NCBI GenBank assembly: GCA_035295165.1
Contig: DATGJN010000092.1
Location: forward strand, 62,001 to 126,000
Length of the DNA: 64,000 nucleotides
Reading direction: 5' to 3'
Source of the DNA: a bacterium
GTDB lineage: Bacteria > Sysuimicrobiota > Sysuimicrobiia > Sysuimicrobiales > Segetimicrobiaceae
The notes under the pieces are model-generated. The model had not been told where the DNA came from and ran no database searches. It saw only the letters and a program-made list of their open reading frames with translations. Made by a program: the position numbers and the translations under genes. Every line of letters starts with the position of its first letter. Position 1 is the stretch's first letter. This document shows, in pieces, positions 45,420 through 53,062 of the stretch.

Positions 45420-46168
45420 GCCGGATCGACATTCTCGGGGTCGGTTTCGACCCGATCGACCTCGACGGCGCCGCGGCGCGGATCGTTGAGTTCGCCCTGC
45501 AACCGGACCCCCGCCTCGTCGTTACGGTCAACGTGGAGATGGTGATGCTCGCGCGCAGGGACGCGGACGTACGGGGGATCCTGCGCCGGGCGTCCCTGGT
45601 CGTCGCGGACGGGGTTGGTGTCGTGTGGGGATCGCGGCAGCTCGGCCGCACGCTGCCGGGGCGCGTGCCGGGCATCGACCTCGCGGCCCGCCTGTGTCAA
45701 GAGGCCGCGCGGCGTCAGTGGCGCGTCTACCTCCTCGGCGGTCGTCCTGGCGTGGCCGACGGTGCCGCAGCGCGCCTACGCGCGTGGTACCCTGGGCTTC
45801 TGGTTGTGGGTGCGCGGGACGGGTACTTCTCGCCGGACGCCGACCGCGACGTCGTGCGCGCGATTCGTGACGCAGCGCCGACCGTCCTGCTCGCGGGACT
45901 GGGGGCGCCACGCCAGGAGCGCTGGCTCTCGGAGCGGCTCGCGGACCTCAGCGTGCCCGTCGCAATGGGGATCGGGGGCGCCTTGGACGTGTGGACCGGG
46001 CGCGCCCGGCGCGCGCCGCGGGTGTGGCAGACGCTGGGCCTCGAATGGTGCTACCGACTCCTGCGCGAGCCGAGACGCTTTGGCCGGCAGCTCGCGATCC
46101 CGCACTTCATGGCGGTCGTCTACGGGCAGCGTCTCCGCGCGTTGCTGCATCCTGCGTCCGGGTCGTGA
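45416..46168 (+). CDS. tagA: WecG/TagA/CpsF family glycosyltransferase
   Basis: TagA-type enzymes add N-acetylmannosamine to lipid-linked GlcNAc, making the linkage unit for teichoic-acid-like or secondary wall polymers. The 250-residue protein begins SRIDILGVGFDPIDLDGAA and contains the conserved VVTVNVEMVMLARRD, ADGVGVVWGSR and GLGAPRQERWLSE. The Asp of VADGVGVVW is the probable catalytic base. It begins on the csaB stop codon as ATGA and ends the run from prfB. With CsaB it marks a pyruvylated wall polymer of the type used to hold an S-layer. Confidence 0.92.
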   Translation: MSRIDILGVGFDPIDLDGAAARIVEFALQPDPRLVVTVNVEMVMLARRDADVRGILRRASLVVADGVGVVWGSRQLGRTLPGRVPGIDLAARLCQEAARRQWRVYLLGGRPGVADGAAARLRAWYPGLLVVGARDGYFSPDADRDVVRAIRDAAPTVLLAGLGAPRQERWLSERLADLSVPVAMGIGGALDVWTGRARRAPRVWQTLGLEWCYRLLREPRRFGRQLAIPHFMAVVYGQRLRALLHPASGS

Positions 46169-46190
46169 CAAGCCCGCCCGACGCGCTTCT

Positions 46191-46218
46191 GAAGGAGTTC
46201 CCCCGCGTATCATGGAAT
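46191..46218 (+). promoter_or_regulatory. SigH-like promoter match upstream of spoVS
   Basis: GAAGGAGTT (46191-46199), 12 bases, then ATGGAAT (46212-46218) fit the Bacillus SigH consensus RnAGGAwWW-N11-12-RnnGAAT except for one position. The predicted start lies about 40 bases before the spoVS ATG. No sigma-70 promoter is clear here. Confidence 0.45.
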
Positions 46219-46267
46219 AGGGGGCCGGATCGGTCGCTGGCGCAGCGAACGAAGGAGCCGTGGCCGC

Positions 46268-46531
46268 ATGGGGGAGGTTCTGAAGGTCTCGGCCGACTCG
46301 AAGCCCAAGGCCGTGGCGGGTGCGGTGGCTGCGGTGCTGCGGGAGAAGGGATCGGTCGAGCTTCAGGCCGTGGGCGCCGGTGCCGTGAATCAAGCTGTCA
46401 AGGCGATCGCCATCACACGTGGGTTTGTCGCTCCGAACGGCATCGACCTGATCGCGATCCCGGCGTTCACCAAGGTGGAGATTGAAGGCGAAGAGCGAAC
46501 CGCCATCCGTTTCCTGGTCCAGGCGCGCTAG
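46268..46531 (+). CDS. spoVS: Stage V sporulation protein S (SpoVS, Alba-like)
   Basis: An 87-residue protein that covers the whole family: EVLKVSADSKPKAVAGAVAA at the start, GAVNQAVKAIAITRGFV in the middle and the C-terminal strand pair ending FLVQAR. SpoVS has an Alba-like fold that may bind nucleic acid. It influences sporulation and septation in Bacillus but is also common in non-sporulating Deinococcus-Thermus and related bacteria, so it is not evidence of sporulation. AAGGAG lies ten bases upstream of the ATG. It lies ahead of the divergent prs gene. Confidence 0.96.
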   Translation: MGEVLKVSADSKPKAVAGAVAAVLREKGSVELQAVGAGAVNQAVKAIAITRGFVAPNGIDLIAIPAFTKVEIEGEERTAIRFLVQAR

Positions 46532-46589
46532 GCTCGACCGGCGTCCCGGCGGGGGTCGGCGGTTCGATGACAGCCTTTCCGACGGCGAC

Positions 46590-47519
46590 ATGAAAGTGTT
46601 CTGCGGGACCGCGAACCGCGCGCTCGGCGAGGAGGTCGCCTCCGAGCTCGGGTTGCCTCTCGGCCGCGTCACCATTCGGCGGTTCGAAGATGGCGAGATC
46701 TACGCGCGGTACGAGGAGAGCGTCCGCGGCGTAGATGCGTTCATCATCCAGCCGACGTGCCCGCCGGTCAACGAGAATCTCATGGAGCTGCTCGTCATGG
46801 TGGACGCGCTCAGCCGGGCGTCCGCGGGGCGCATCACCGCGGTGATGCCGTACTACGGCTATGCGCGGCAGGACAAGAAGCACGCGCCGCGGTCGCCGAT
46901 CACTGGACGCCTCGTGGCGGATCTCCTCCAGAGCGCCGGCGTGCACCGCGTGCTCGCACTGGACCTCGACGCCGACCAGATCGAGGGGTTCTTCGAGATC
47001 CCGGTGGACCATCTGCGCGCGCTTCCGCTGTTCGCGGAGTATCTCGGGACGCGCGACCTCTCGGATGCGGTCGTGGTGGCGCCGGACGACAGTGCCGTCA
47101 AGACCGCGTTCCGGCTGGCCGAGCGGCTGCACCTGCCGCTCGCGGTGGTGTTCCAGCGGGGCCAACTCCATGGCGCCGGCCCGCTGACCCAGGTCGTCGG
47201 CGACGTGGCGGGACGGGTACCCGTCGTGGTCGATCGGATCGTGGATACGCCCGATCGGATGTGCGCGGCGCTCGACGCGATCCGGGAACAGGGCGCGCGT
47301 CCGGAGGCGTACGTGTGCGCGACGCACGGCGTGCTCGTGGAAGGGGCGATCGACGCCGTGTGCCGCGAGGACGTGCGGGAGGTCGTGCTGACGAACAGCG
47401 TCCCGATTCCTCCCGAGAAGCGGCTCGACAAGGTGCGCGTGCTGTCGGGCGCGCCGCTGCTCGCCCGCGCCATGCGCAACATCCACCTGAACGATTCGGT
47501 CAGCACCCTGCTGAGCTGA
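46590..47519 (+). CDS. Divergent ribose-phosphate pyrophosphokinase-like protein
   Basis: The 309-residue sequence has the Prs layout: FCGTANRALGEEVASELG, RFEDGEIYARYEESVRGVD, the MPYYGYARQDKKH ATP loop and the C-terminal phosphoribosyltransferase fold. Key residues differ, however. DLHADQI is DLDADQI (His to Asp127), the catalytic DKRR segment is VVFQRG (Lys to Gln189), and the PRPP loop DDMIDTAGT is DRIVDTPDR (215-223). The protein may make PRPP poorly, use another substrate or be a regulatory paralogue like the mammalian PRPP-synthetase-associated proteins. ATG 46590 has only a weak ribosome site. It lies between spoVS and gltX. Confidence 0.88.
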   Translation: MKVFCGTANRALGEEVASELGLPLGRVTIRRFEDGEIYARYEESVRGVDAFIIQPTCPPVNENLMELLVMVDALSRASAGRITAVMPYYGYARQDKKHAPRSPITGRLVADLLQSAGVHRVLALDLDADQIEGFFEIPVDHLRALPLFAEYLGTRDLSDAVVVAPDDSAVKTAFRLAERLHLPLAVVFQRGQLHGAGPLTQVVGDVAGRVPVVVDRIVDTPDRMCAALDAIREQGARPEAYVCATHGVLVEGAIDAVCREDVREVVLTNSVPIPPEKRLDKVRVLSGAPLLARAMRNIHLNDSVSTLLS

Positions 47520-47586
47520 TCGGTCCCGCGCCGTCCGCGCGGCCGCGTGTTTGCGCCGCAGACGGGTGGTGTGCTACGCTGACCGC

Positions 47587-49077
47587 ATGACCGTGCGCAC
47601 CCGCTATGCTCCGAGCCCCACCGGTTTTCTTCACGTCGGCGGCGCGTGGATGGCGTTTTTCAACTGGTTGTTCACGCGGCACTACCGCGGGCAGTTCGTG
47701 CTGCGTGTCGAGGACACGGACCGCACCCGATCGACCGAGGAGTACGAGAGGTCCATCCTCGAAGACCTCCGCTGGCTCGGCGTGGACTGGGACGAAGGCC
47801 CGGACGTCGGCGGGCCGTATGGACCCTACCGGCAGACGGAACGGAGCCGGCTGTACCACGAGCAGGCGCAGGTGCTCGTCGCGCGGTCGGCCGCGTACCC
47901 GTGCTACTGTACCCCGGAGGAACTGGAGGCGGAGCGCGCCCGCGCCGCCGCGGAGCGGCGGCCGTACCGGTATTCAGGCCGCTGCCGGGATCTGTCGGCG
48001 GCGGACCGTGCGCGATTTGAGGCGCAGGGGCGCCGACCGACGTTGCGGTTTCGGGTGCCGGCAGCGCATCCGACGATCATCGTGGAGGATCTGGTCCTCG
48101 GGCGGGTGGAGTTCCAGCCGGGCGATCTGGACGACTTCATCATCGTGCGGTCGGACGGCACCCCGCTCTACAACTTCGCGAACGTCGTCGACGACCACGG
48201 TATGCTCATCACGCACATCGTCCGCGGTTCCGAGCACCTCTCCAACACGCCGCGGCAGTTCCTGATGTATCAGGCGTTCGGGTGGGAGCACCCCAAGGTC
48301 GCGCATCTGCCGGTGCTGCTCGGGGTCGACCGGAAAAAGCTGAGCAAGCGCCACGGCGACACCGCGGTGCGCGACTACGCGGCCCAGGGGTTCCTGCCCG
48401 AGGCGCTCGTCAACTTCTTCGCGCTGATGGGGTGGTACCCTGAGGACGGGCGCGAGGTGTTCTCCGTGTCCGAGCTCGTCGAGCGGTTCCGCATCGAGGA
48501 GATGGGCAAGAGCGGGGCCGTGTTCGATGTCCAGAAGTTGACCTGGCTGAATGGGGTGTACATGCAGGAGGCCTATCGCCGCGACCCGGACCGGGTCGTC
48601 GATCTGGTCGTGGGCTACCTTCGGCGGCAGTCGGTGTTGACCGGGGAGGTCACCGCCGAGCAGCGGGCGTACGTCGCGCGGGTCGTCAGCATCATGGGAG
48701 AACGGCTTCGATTGCCAAGCGACGTGCTCGTGTACGGCGACTTCTTCTTTTCCGACGACGTGACGTACGATCCGCAGGCGGTGCAGAAGTATTTCAACAC
48801 AGACGGTGTGGCAAAAGTGCTCGCGTACATGCGTGAGGCTCTGGCCGCCGCTACGAATTTCACGCTCTCCGACATCGAACGGGCGATCACGCGCGGTGCG
48901 GAGTCATTTGGTGTTTCCCGCGGGGTCATCATCCACCCGCTGCGCGTGGCGATCACCGGGAAGACGGTGGGCCCCGGGTTGTTCGAGTTGATCGAGGTCC
49001 TGGGGCGCGAACGCGTATTGGCACGGCTCGACAAGGCGATCGAGTTGACCACTGCTGGACGCCTCCCTCGCGCGTAG
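47587..49077 (+). CDS. gltX: Glutamyl-tRNA synthetase
   Basis: GltX charges tRNA(Glu), and in many bacteria also tRNA(Gln). The 496-residue protein starts RTRYAPSPTGFLHVGGAW, where HVGG is the class I HIGH motif. It has a zinc-binding-like segment CYCTPEELEAERARAAA, the KMSKS loop as KKLSKRHGD, and the C-terminal anticodon-binding helices. The start is ATG 47587 without a strong ribosome site. tRNA-Gln lies 123 bases downstream. With no glutaminyl-tRNA synthetase or GatCAB visible in the window, its specificity for Glu or for both tRNAs cannot be settled here. Confidence 0.97.
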   Translation: MTVRTRYAPSPTGFLHVGGAWMAFFNWLFTRHYRGQFVLRVEDTDRTRSTEEYERSILEDLRWLGVDWDEGPDVGGPYGPYRQTERSRLYHEQAQVLVARSAAYPCYCTPEELEAERARAAAERRPYRYSGRCRDLSAADRARFEAQGRRPTLRFRVPAAHPTIIVEDLVLGRVEFQPGDLDDFIIVRSDGTPLYNFANVVDDHGMLITHIVRGSEHLSNTPRQFLMYQAFGWEHPKVAHLPVLLGVDRKKLSKRHGDTAVRDYAAQGFLPEALVNFFALMGWYPEDGREVFSVSELVERFRIEEMGKSGAVFDVQKLTWLNGVYMQEAYRRDPDRVVDLVVGYLRRQSVLTGEVTAEQRAYVARVVSIMGERLRLPSDVLVYGDFFFSDDVTYDPQAVQKYFNTDGVAKVLAYMREALAAATNFTLSDIERAITRGAESFGVSRGVIIHPLRVAITGKTVGPGLFELIEVLGRERVLARLDKAIELTTAGRLPRA

Positions 49078-49148
49078 CTGGCGTCCGTTCGATGGCGGTC
49101 CCCGCGACCGCCGGAGCACCCCGCGTCGTGATGGGTCCGCCATTCGCG

Positions 49149-49184
49149 TTGACACGCTTCTTTGGCCCTCAGTATAATGAGGGC
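49149..49184 (+). promoter_or_regulatory. Consensus promoter of tRNA-Gln with a palindrome over the -10
   Basis: TTGACA (49149-49154) and TATAAT (49173-49178) are both perfect, 18 bases apart. GCCCTCA (49165-49171) and TGAGGGC (49178-49184) form a perfect 7-bp inverted repeat around the -10, a possible operator or GC-rich discriminator element. The tRNA begins 23 bases after the -10. Confidence 0.88.
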
Positions 49185-49200
49185 GCCCGTGAGGTCTCGT

Positions 49201-49274
49201 TGGGGGATCGTCTAGCGGTAGGACGACGGGCTCTGGACCCGTTAGCGGGGGTTCGAATCCTCCTCCCCCAGCCA
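49201..49274 (+). tRNA. tRNA-Gln (anticodon CTG), CCA encoded
   Basis: The cloverleaf folds fully: acceptor TGGGGGA/TCCCCCA, anticodon stem ACGGG/CCCGT around loop CTCTGGA with anticodon CTG, T loop TTCGAAT between GGGGG and CCTCC, discriminator G and an encoded CCA (49272-49274). It reads CAG codons. A hairpin AGCCAC/GTGGCT (49270-49286) overlaps the 3' end and may assist termination or processing. Confidence 0.97.
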
Positions 49275-49560
49275 CGCCTTGTGGCTCCTCGATCGTTGCA
49301 CCGAACAGCACGGTTCGGCACCGAGGAGAGCGCCGCCCGCGCAGTTTGCGACCAAACTCACCCTCCCCCGACTCCGGGAATGCCAACTCGTCAAGCCATT
49401 CCGTTCGCTTGGGCCGTGGCTCCAATGATGTGCATGGCGGTCCATGGTGCACCCGGCCGCGGGCGGCCGAGCTGGCATTCCCGTGGGCACCGGGCCAGGG
49501 TTCCGACGCTAGCAGGAGTCGAACGCGAACAACGGAAACCCGCAAGAGAGGGAGGCCAAC

Positions 49561-49836
49561 ATGATCCAAAACCGTTGGTTCGCACGCCTGAAACAGGTGA
49601 GCGACAGGTATGGACAGTCTCCTGCGTTTAGACTGCTGCACACCTCTGGCCTACTCAACAGCGGAAAGATGGGCGCCGCGGGCGATCCTCCGCTCGCCTT
49701 GAGAAGGGTAATCGATAAAGGGTTGCGGCCGAACGACGCGGGTCACCATGTCACGTATCTCGAAGTCTATGAGCCCGACGTAGCTGCGGACCAAATGCAG
49801 CTGGTCCTCCGTTACGGAGCGTCGCTCTTCGACTGA
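49561..49836 (+). CDS. Small hypothetical protein, 91 residues
   Basis: I do not recognise this protein. It begins MIQNRWFARLKQVSDRYGQS behind a strong GAGAGGGAGG ribosome site and has a basic N-terminal helix, a Gly/Pro-rich middle and an acidic C-terminal strand (YLEVYEPDVAADQMQL). Base use is less GC-biased than in neighbouring housekeeping genes. It follows tRNA-Gln by 286 bases. It has no signal peptide, membrane segment or Cys pair. It may be a lineage-specific gene or part of a decayed larger one. Confidence 0.55.
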   Translation: MIQNRWFARLKQVSDRYGQSPAFRLLHTSGLLNSGKMGAAGDPPLALRRVIDKGLRPNDAGHHVTYLEVYEPDVAADQMQLVLRYGASLFD

Positions 49837-50123
49837 CCCCGGAGGATCAGGAACACTTGTGAGGCTGACCGCCGAAGCCGCTCACCAATCCAGTGTCGCA
49901 TGGAGGACCCGAATGGCCACGGTCGGCGCGAATCAGCCGCCGGTCGGGCAGCGGCGGTTGACGCGGCGGGCTGCCGATCTTCGCTCAAGGGGTGCCTAAG
50001 CGTCCACGCGGCCGACGGCGGAGCCGGAGCCGGGGGTATTGGTGAATCGCCCGCCGGATCCGATGGAACTGTTCCGTCGGCTCTCTGCGTTGAGACGTAG
50101 TAAGTAGGGGGACGCCGAGCGAC
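49837..50123. other. 287-base region with no convincing gene
   Basis: The stretch contains a 28-codon frame at 49913-49999 (start MATVGANQPPVGQ) with GGAGG near it. It is too short to defend without homologues. Confidence 0.35.
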
Positions 50124-50477
50124 GTGACGGCGCTCGATCGAGGAGGCATGGCGACGCAGCGCATCGGTGTGTTTTGGAAGGGCGGCCTGGCGGTCGTTGT
50201 ATTGGTCTGCTTCGCGAGTGCCATGTCCGCCCGCGCAGGTACGGTGGCCGGGCGGCCGATTTCATTTCCGGTTACCGTGTCCCTTCCCCTGGATCATGCT
50301 ACGGATTCCGAAGGCGCAGCCGAAGCGTGGTCGGTTCAGGGTTCCAGCGTGGTCGGCCTGCGCCCACCCGCTCCGGTTTGGATGCGTGACGGTGTTCAGG
50401 CGGTGCTCGATGCGTTGCAGTCACTCCGTCGATCGAGTATAACTCGGATCTCCCTCCCTCCGCCGGCCCGCGGTTGA
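50124..50477 (+). CDS. Small secreted protein, hypothetical
   Basis: A 117-residue frame from GTG 50124, with GGGGGA 12 bases upstream. ATG 50148 is an alternative, although GAGGAGG is too close to that codon. It carries a hydrophobic signal-like segment (about 18-35) ending near AMSARAG. The mature part has a short LPLDHATDSEG acidic patch and a Pro/Arg-rich end. No domain or family is recognised. It may be a small exported protein unique to this lineage; the N-terminus needs proof. Confidence 0.45.
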   Translation: MTALDRGGMATQRIGVFWKGGLAVVVLVCFASAMSARAGTVAGRPISFPVTVSLPLDHATDSEGAAEAWSVQGSSVVGLRPPAPVWMRDGVQAVLDALQSLRRSSITRISLPPPARG

Positions 50478-50542
50478 TTCAGCGGTCTGCGCTACTGCGG
50501 CGGACTGACCGCCGTATGCGTCCCCATCAGGAGGGAGAGTAC

Positions 50543-50878
50543 ATGGGACTGTTTGATGCACTGCGCGGGCGTGGACAGCGTTCTCGACGTCTCGTCGGCC
50601 GCATTTCCGACGAACCCCAGTTGATCGGTCAAAACGGCGTGAGATATCTCGTGTTTCACGTTGCGGAAGCCCCCCATATCGAGTTCAGGCTCACCATGTT
50701 GCCAACAACCCAGAAGCGTCGCAAGGGCGACCGGGTCGAGTTGACGTGGTCGCGGGAGGACGGGGGCGTTGCCATTCTTGAAGGGTTATATGCGGCCCCT
50801 GATTGGGAGTCGGTGAAACGGCGCAATGAGACTTACCTTCAGGACATCCAGGCGCGAGAAGCGAAGGACGGACACTAG
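50543..50878 (+). CDS. Small conserved-looking cytoplasmic protein, function unknown
   Basis: A 111-residue protein from ATG 50543 with an excellent AGGAGGGAG ribosome site. It begins MGLFDALRGRGQRSRRL, a basic stretch, then has a beta-rich core: VGRISDEPQLIGQNGVRYLV, HIEFRLTMLPTTQ, GDRVELTWSREDGG. The last 25 residues form a charged helix (SVKRRNETYLQDIQAREAK). The core strands resemble a small barrel such as those in OB-fold or soluble-domain proteins, but no family is assigned. A 13-bp hairpin follows, so the gene is likely a separate transcript end. Confidence 0.6.
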   Translation: MGLFDALRGRGQRSRRLVGRISDEPQLIGQNGVRYLVFHVAEAPHIEFRLTMLPTTQKRRKGDRVELTWSREDGGVAILEGLYAAPDWESVKRRNETYLQDIQAREAKDGH

Positions 50879-50884
50879 GATCTG

Positions 50885-50914
50885 GCGGGGCGGGCCACAC
50901 CTGGCCCGCCCCGC
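50885..50914 (+). terminator. GC-rich hairpin after the 111-residue gene
   Basis: GCGGGGCGGGCCA and TGGCCCGCCCCGC make a perfect 13-bp stem with a CACC loop, seven bases after the stop codon. There is no T-run. Confidence 0.7.
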
Positions 50915-51291
50915 ACTCAGTGTCGCAGCGTTGGCGGACGATGAATATGGAACAAAGCACCTGGGGTGGATCCGCCGAGGAGGCTGGCCGGAGCACGGAC
51001 CGGGCCGGCTGTGTTGTGCCGGGCTGTAGGAGCGGGGATCCAGCGCAGAACACCGAACGGCGGTGCGGGATCGGGCGTGCCGGCGACATTGCGGTGCCGC
51101 ACGACGCCGAGGCTATCCCGGGTTTTTCTACCCAATCGATGGGTGGCCGCTAGCGCCCAGCAGGATCGCCGACTACAATGTCAAAAAGGAACGCTCCACA
51201 TGTTTCCGTCCGCGGGGCGGGAACGTGGGGATCTCACGATGCTTCGTGAGTGGATCCGAGCCCGGGAGCGGCGTGGAGGTGAGAGACCGCC
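50915..51291. other. 377-base region before the AMIN-domain gene
   Basis: No believable gene is seen. TACAAT at 51174-51179 is a weak -10 without a -35. A short frame, MLREWIRARERRGGERPP (51241-51295), ends with its TGA overlapping the ATG of the next gene and could be a leader peptide, or chance. Confidence 0.4.
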
Positions 51292-52362
51292 ATGAATGGA
51301 GCGCTGCGATTCCGATATCCCTACGCGCTCGTTTGTATCGCGGTCCTTGTTGTCGTCATCGCGGTTGGTGCCGGAAGTGTTCGCGCCGGGTCAGCCGTCG
51401 TGACCAAAGTCGCCGCGGTGGAGACGGTGCAGGGGGTTGAACTGTCCGTCGTCGCATCGGCCCCGATCCGGTACGAGCTCCGGCAAGTGCAGTCGAACTG
51501 GATCGTGATCGACGTAACCCCCGCCGAACTCGGGATTCCGGCCGGCACCCTGCCAACTGCCGGGCACGTGGTGACCAAGGTGCGTGTCGGGCAATTTCAA
51601 TCCGACGTGGTGCGGGTTGTCGTTGAGATGGTGCGGCCCACGCCGTTTCACGTGACCGCTTCGGCGGATCGGACCGCGTTGCTTATCGGCATCGGCGCGC
51701 CGACGTCGGCGGTCGCGAGCGGCGGGGTAGGGCCATCGACCACGGCGCAGGCGCCGCCCTCGGCCCATCCCCAGGCTCCCCAGGACACGACCATCGTGTT
51801 CAAGTCCACCGCCGTCCTTCCGCAGCCAACCCGGCCGCAGACGCCCCCGGCGCAGACCGCCCCAACGCAGACGCCGCCGGCACAGACCGCTCCAACACAG
51901 ACGCCGGCACAACGGGTCCAAAGCGTGGTGCCAGGCAAGGGCATCGGTCCGGTGCACCTCGGCATGCGCGTCGCGGAAGTCGTGGCTGCGCTCGGACAAC
52001 CGGTGCGGTCGCAGTCTTTGTCCGACGGGACCACGGCGTACGAGTGGTTTGGGCCGCCGAACAACAGCGGACTTGGCGTGCGCACAACGCCGGCGGGTGT
52101 CGTGTACCGGGTGTGGGTCATCAACGATGCCCAGTACGCGATCCAAGACCGAGTCCACGTGGGCAGCACGGAGACTGATGCGCGTGCGGCGCTTGGGGAA
52201 CCCTCGCAGGTCCTGGTCGATGCGTCGCACGGACTGAAGACGCTGACCTACCCGGCTCTTGGCGTGTGGATCGTCATCCAAACGGACAAGCAGTACGCGT
52301 TCTATAACCAAGTCTTCGAGATCGGTGTAACCACGCTGCCCGAGCCTGCCGCCGCGCGATAG
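51292..52362 (+). CDS. Secreted AMIN-domain protein with Pro/Gln/Thr repeat linker and SmpA-like C-terminal domain
   Basis: A 356-residue exported protein with GGAGGTGA eight bases before ATG 51292. A hydrophobic signal or anchor (about 10-32) is followed by an AMIN domain (about 35-130; VEGVELSVVAS-like strands and IVIDVTPAELGIPAG), which in other proteins targets cell-wall amidases to peptidoglycan. A linker of repeated QTPPAQTAPT units follows. Residues about 215-345 contain GKGIGPVHLGMRVAEVVAALG and HVGSTETDARAALGEP, two copies of the short motif typical of SmpA/OmlA-like assembly domains. No amidase domain is present, so it probably binds the wall. Confidence 0.75.
   Translation: MNGALRFRYPYALVCIAVLVVVIAVGAGSVRAGSAVVTKVAAVETVQGVELSVVASAPIRYELRQVQSNWIVIDVTPAELGIPAGTLPTAGHVVTKVRVGQFQSDVVRVVVEMVRPTPFHVTASADRTALLIGIGAPTSAVASGGVGPSTTAQAPPSAHPQAPQDTTIVFKSTAVLPQPTRPQTPPAQTAPTQTPPAQTAPTQTPAQRVQSVVPGKGIGPVHLGMRVAEVVAALGQPVRSQSLSDGTTAYEWFGPPNNSGLGVRTTPAGVVYRVWVINDAQYAIQDRVHVGSTETDARAALGEPSQVLVDASHGLKTLTYPALGVWIVIQTDKQYAFYNQVFEIGVTTLPEPAAAR
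51839..51912 (+). repeat. Tandem repeat in the linker of the AMIN-domain gene
   Basis: Two near-identical 30-base units and a partial third unit encode QTPPAQTAPT copies. The units differ at third positions, so they are selected as protein rather than recent duplicates. Confidence 0.65.
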
Positions 52363-52490
52363 GCGTGTCGTGCCGGCACGCCGGCGCTGACGCTTGGGTT
52401 TCTGCAACAAGCCGTTCGGGGGCGCGGCGATACGCCGGGGCCCTCTGCGCGAACGTGTTTTCGCTGCGAGGTCCGCCGGTGCGCGCGCGA

Positions 52491-52519
52491 TTGCCCCCGG
52501 TCGTGCGGCTTGTTATACT
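52491..52519 (+). promoter_or_regulatory. Promoter of tRNA-Glu
   Basis: TTGCCC (52491-52496) and TATACT (52514-52519) are 17 bases apart. Transcription would start near 52526, about 22 bases before the mature tRNA. Confidence 0.7.
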
Positions 52520-52547
52520 CCTCAGTGGTTCAGTGGTTCTCTGCGCT

Positions 52548-52623
52548 GGCCCCATCGTCTAGAGGCCTAGGACGCGGCCCTCTCAAGGCCGAAACGGGGA
52601 TTCGAATTCCCCTGGGGCCACCA
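52548..52623 (+). tRNA. tRNA-Glu (anticodon CTC), CCA encoded
   Basis: Acceptor GGCCCCA pairs with TGGGGCC. The anticodon stem CGGCC/GGCCG holds loop CTCTCAA with anticodon CTC, which reads GAG. The T loop is TTCGAAT between GGGGA and TCCCC. The discriminator is A52620, followed by an encoded CCA (52621-52623). Confidence 0.97.
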
Positions 52624-52708
52624 AACCGATTCCAGAAGGTGCGCGCACGCCCGAGGTATCGTACCCTACCGGGAACTTCAGCACGACGATCGCAGGAGGG
52701 GGTTCCAA

Positions 52709-52912
52709 ATGGCCAGCAAGCGCGAGTACAAGGTGATCTGGATGGAGGACAGGGGGTCTGTTGAGGGAGCGTTGAACCAGGCCGCCCGCGGTGGGTTCAA
52801 GATCGTCGGCACGACCGCACAAGCGATCATCCTCGAGGGAAAGACGAAAGGCAAGAATAAGGACGACGACGATGAGGATGACGACGACGACGAAGAAGAA
52901 GAGAACGACTAG
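52709..52912 (+). CDS. Small protein with a highly acidic tail (DUF4177-like core)
   Basis: A 67-residue protein from ATG 52709 with AGGAGGGGG upstream. Residues 1-45 (SKREYKVIWMEDRGSVEG, then an alpha helix and the strand GTTAQAIILEGK) resemble the small DUF4177 fold. A Lys-rich turn (KTKGKNK) is followed by a tail of 17 residues, almost all Asp and Glu. Such tails bind basic partners such as ribosomal proteins, polymerase subunits or histone-like proteins, or chelate metals; which applies here is unknown. It lies 85 bases after tRNA-Glu. Confidence 0.7.
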   Translation: MASKREYKVIWMEDRGSVEGALNQAARGGFKIVGTTAQAIILEGKTKGKNKDDDDEDDDDDEEEEND

Positions 52913-53062
52913 TCGCTCTCGCGTCGGCAAGGGGCTCGGTCCGCGCTACTGACCCGGGAGTACGTCGTCGGCGCAGGGACGGTCTTCCTCGGTGGGAATC
53001 TGATCGCGTGTCGTTGACACTAGGATGTGTAGGGCAAGTTCTCGGCGATCGGGAGTGAGGTC

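Noticed and set aside
48904-49641. Minus-strand frame across tRNA-Gln containing LGEEDSNPR-like and EPVVLPLDDP-like text
   Set aside because: This is the well-known false protein made by translating the antisense of a tRNA; the tRNA itself explains the sequence.
51241-51295. 18-codon leader peptide before the AMIN-domain gene
   Set aside because: Its TGA overlaps the AMIN-gene ATG, but it has no clear ribosome site and no run of a regulatory amino acid; chance is likely.
49203-52623. Integrative element between tRNA-Gln and tRNA-Glu
   Set aside because: No integrase, no direct repeat of the tRNA 3' ends and no phage or plasmid genes are visible, so only a looser accessory region is proposed.
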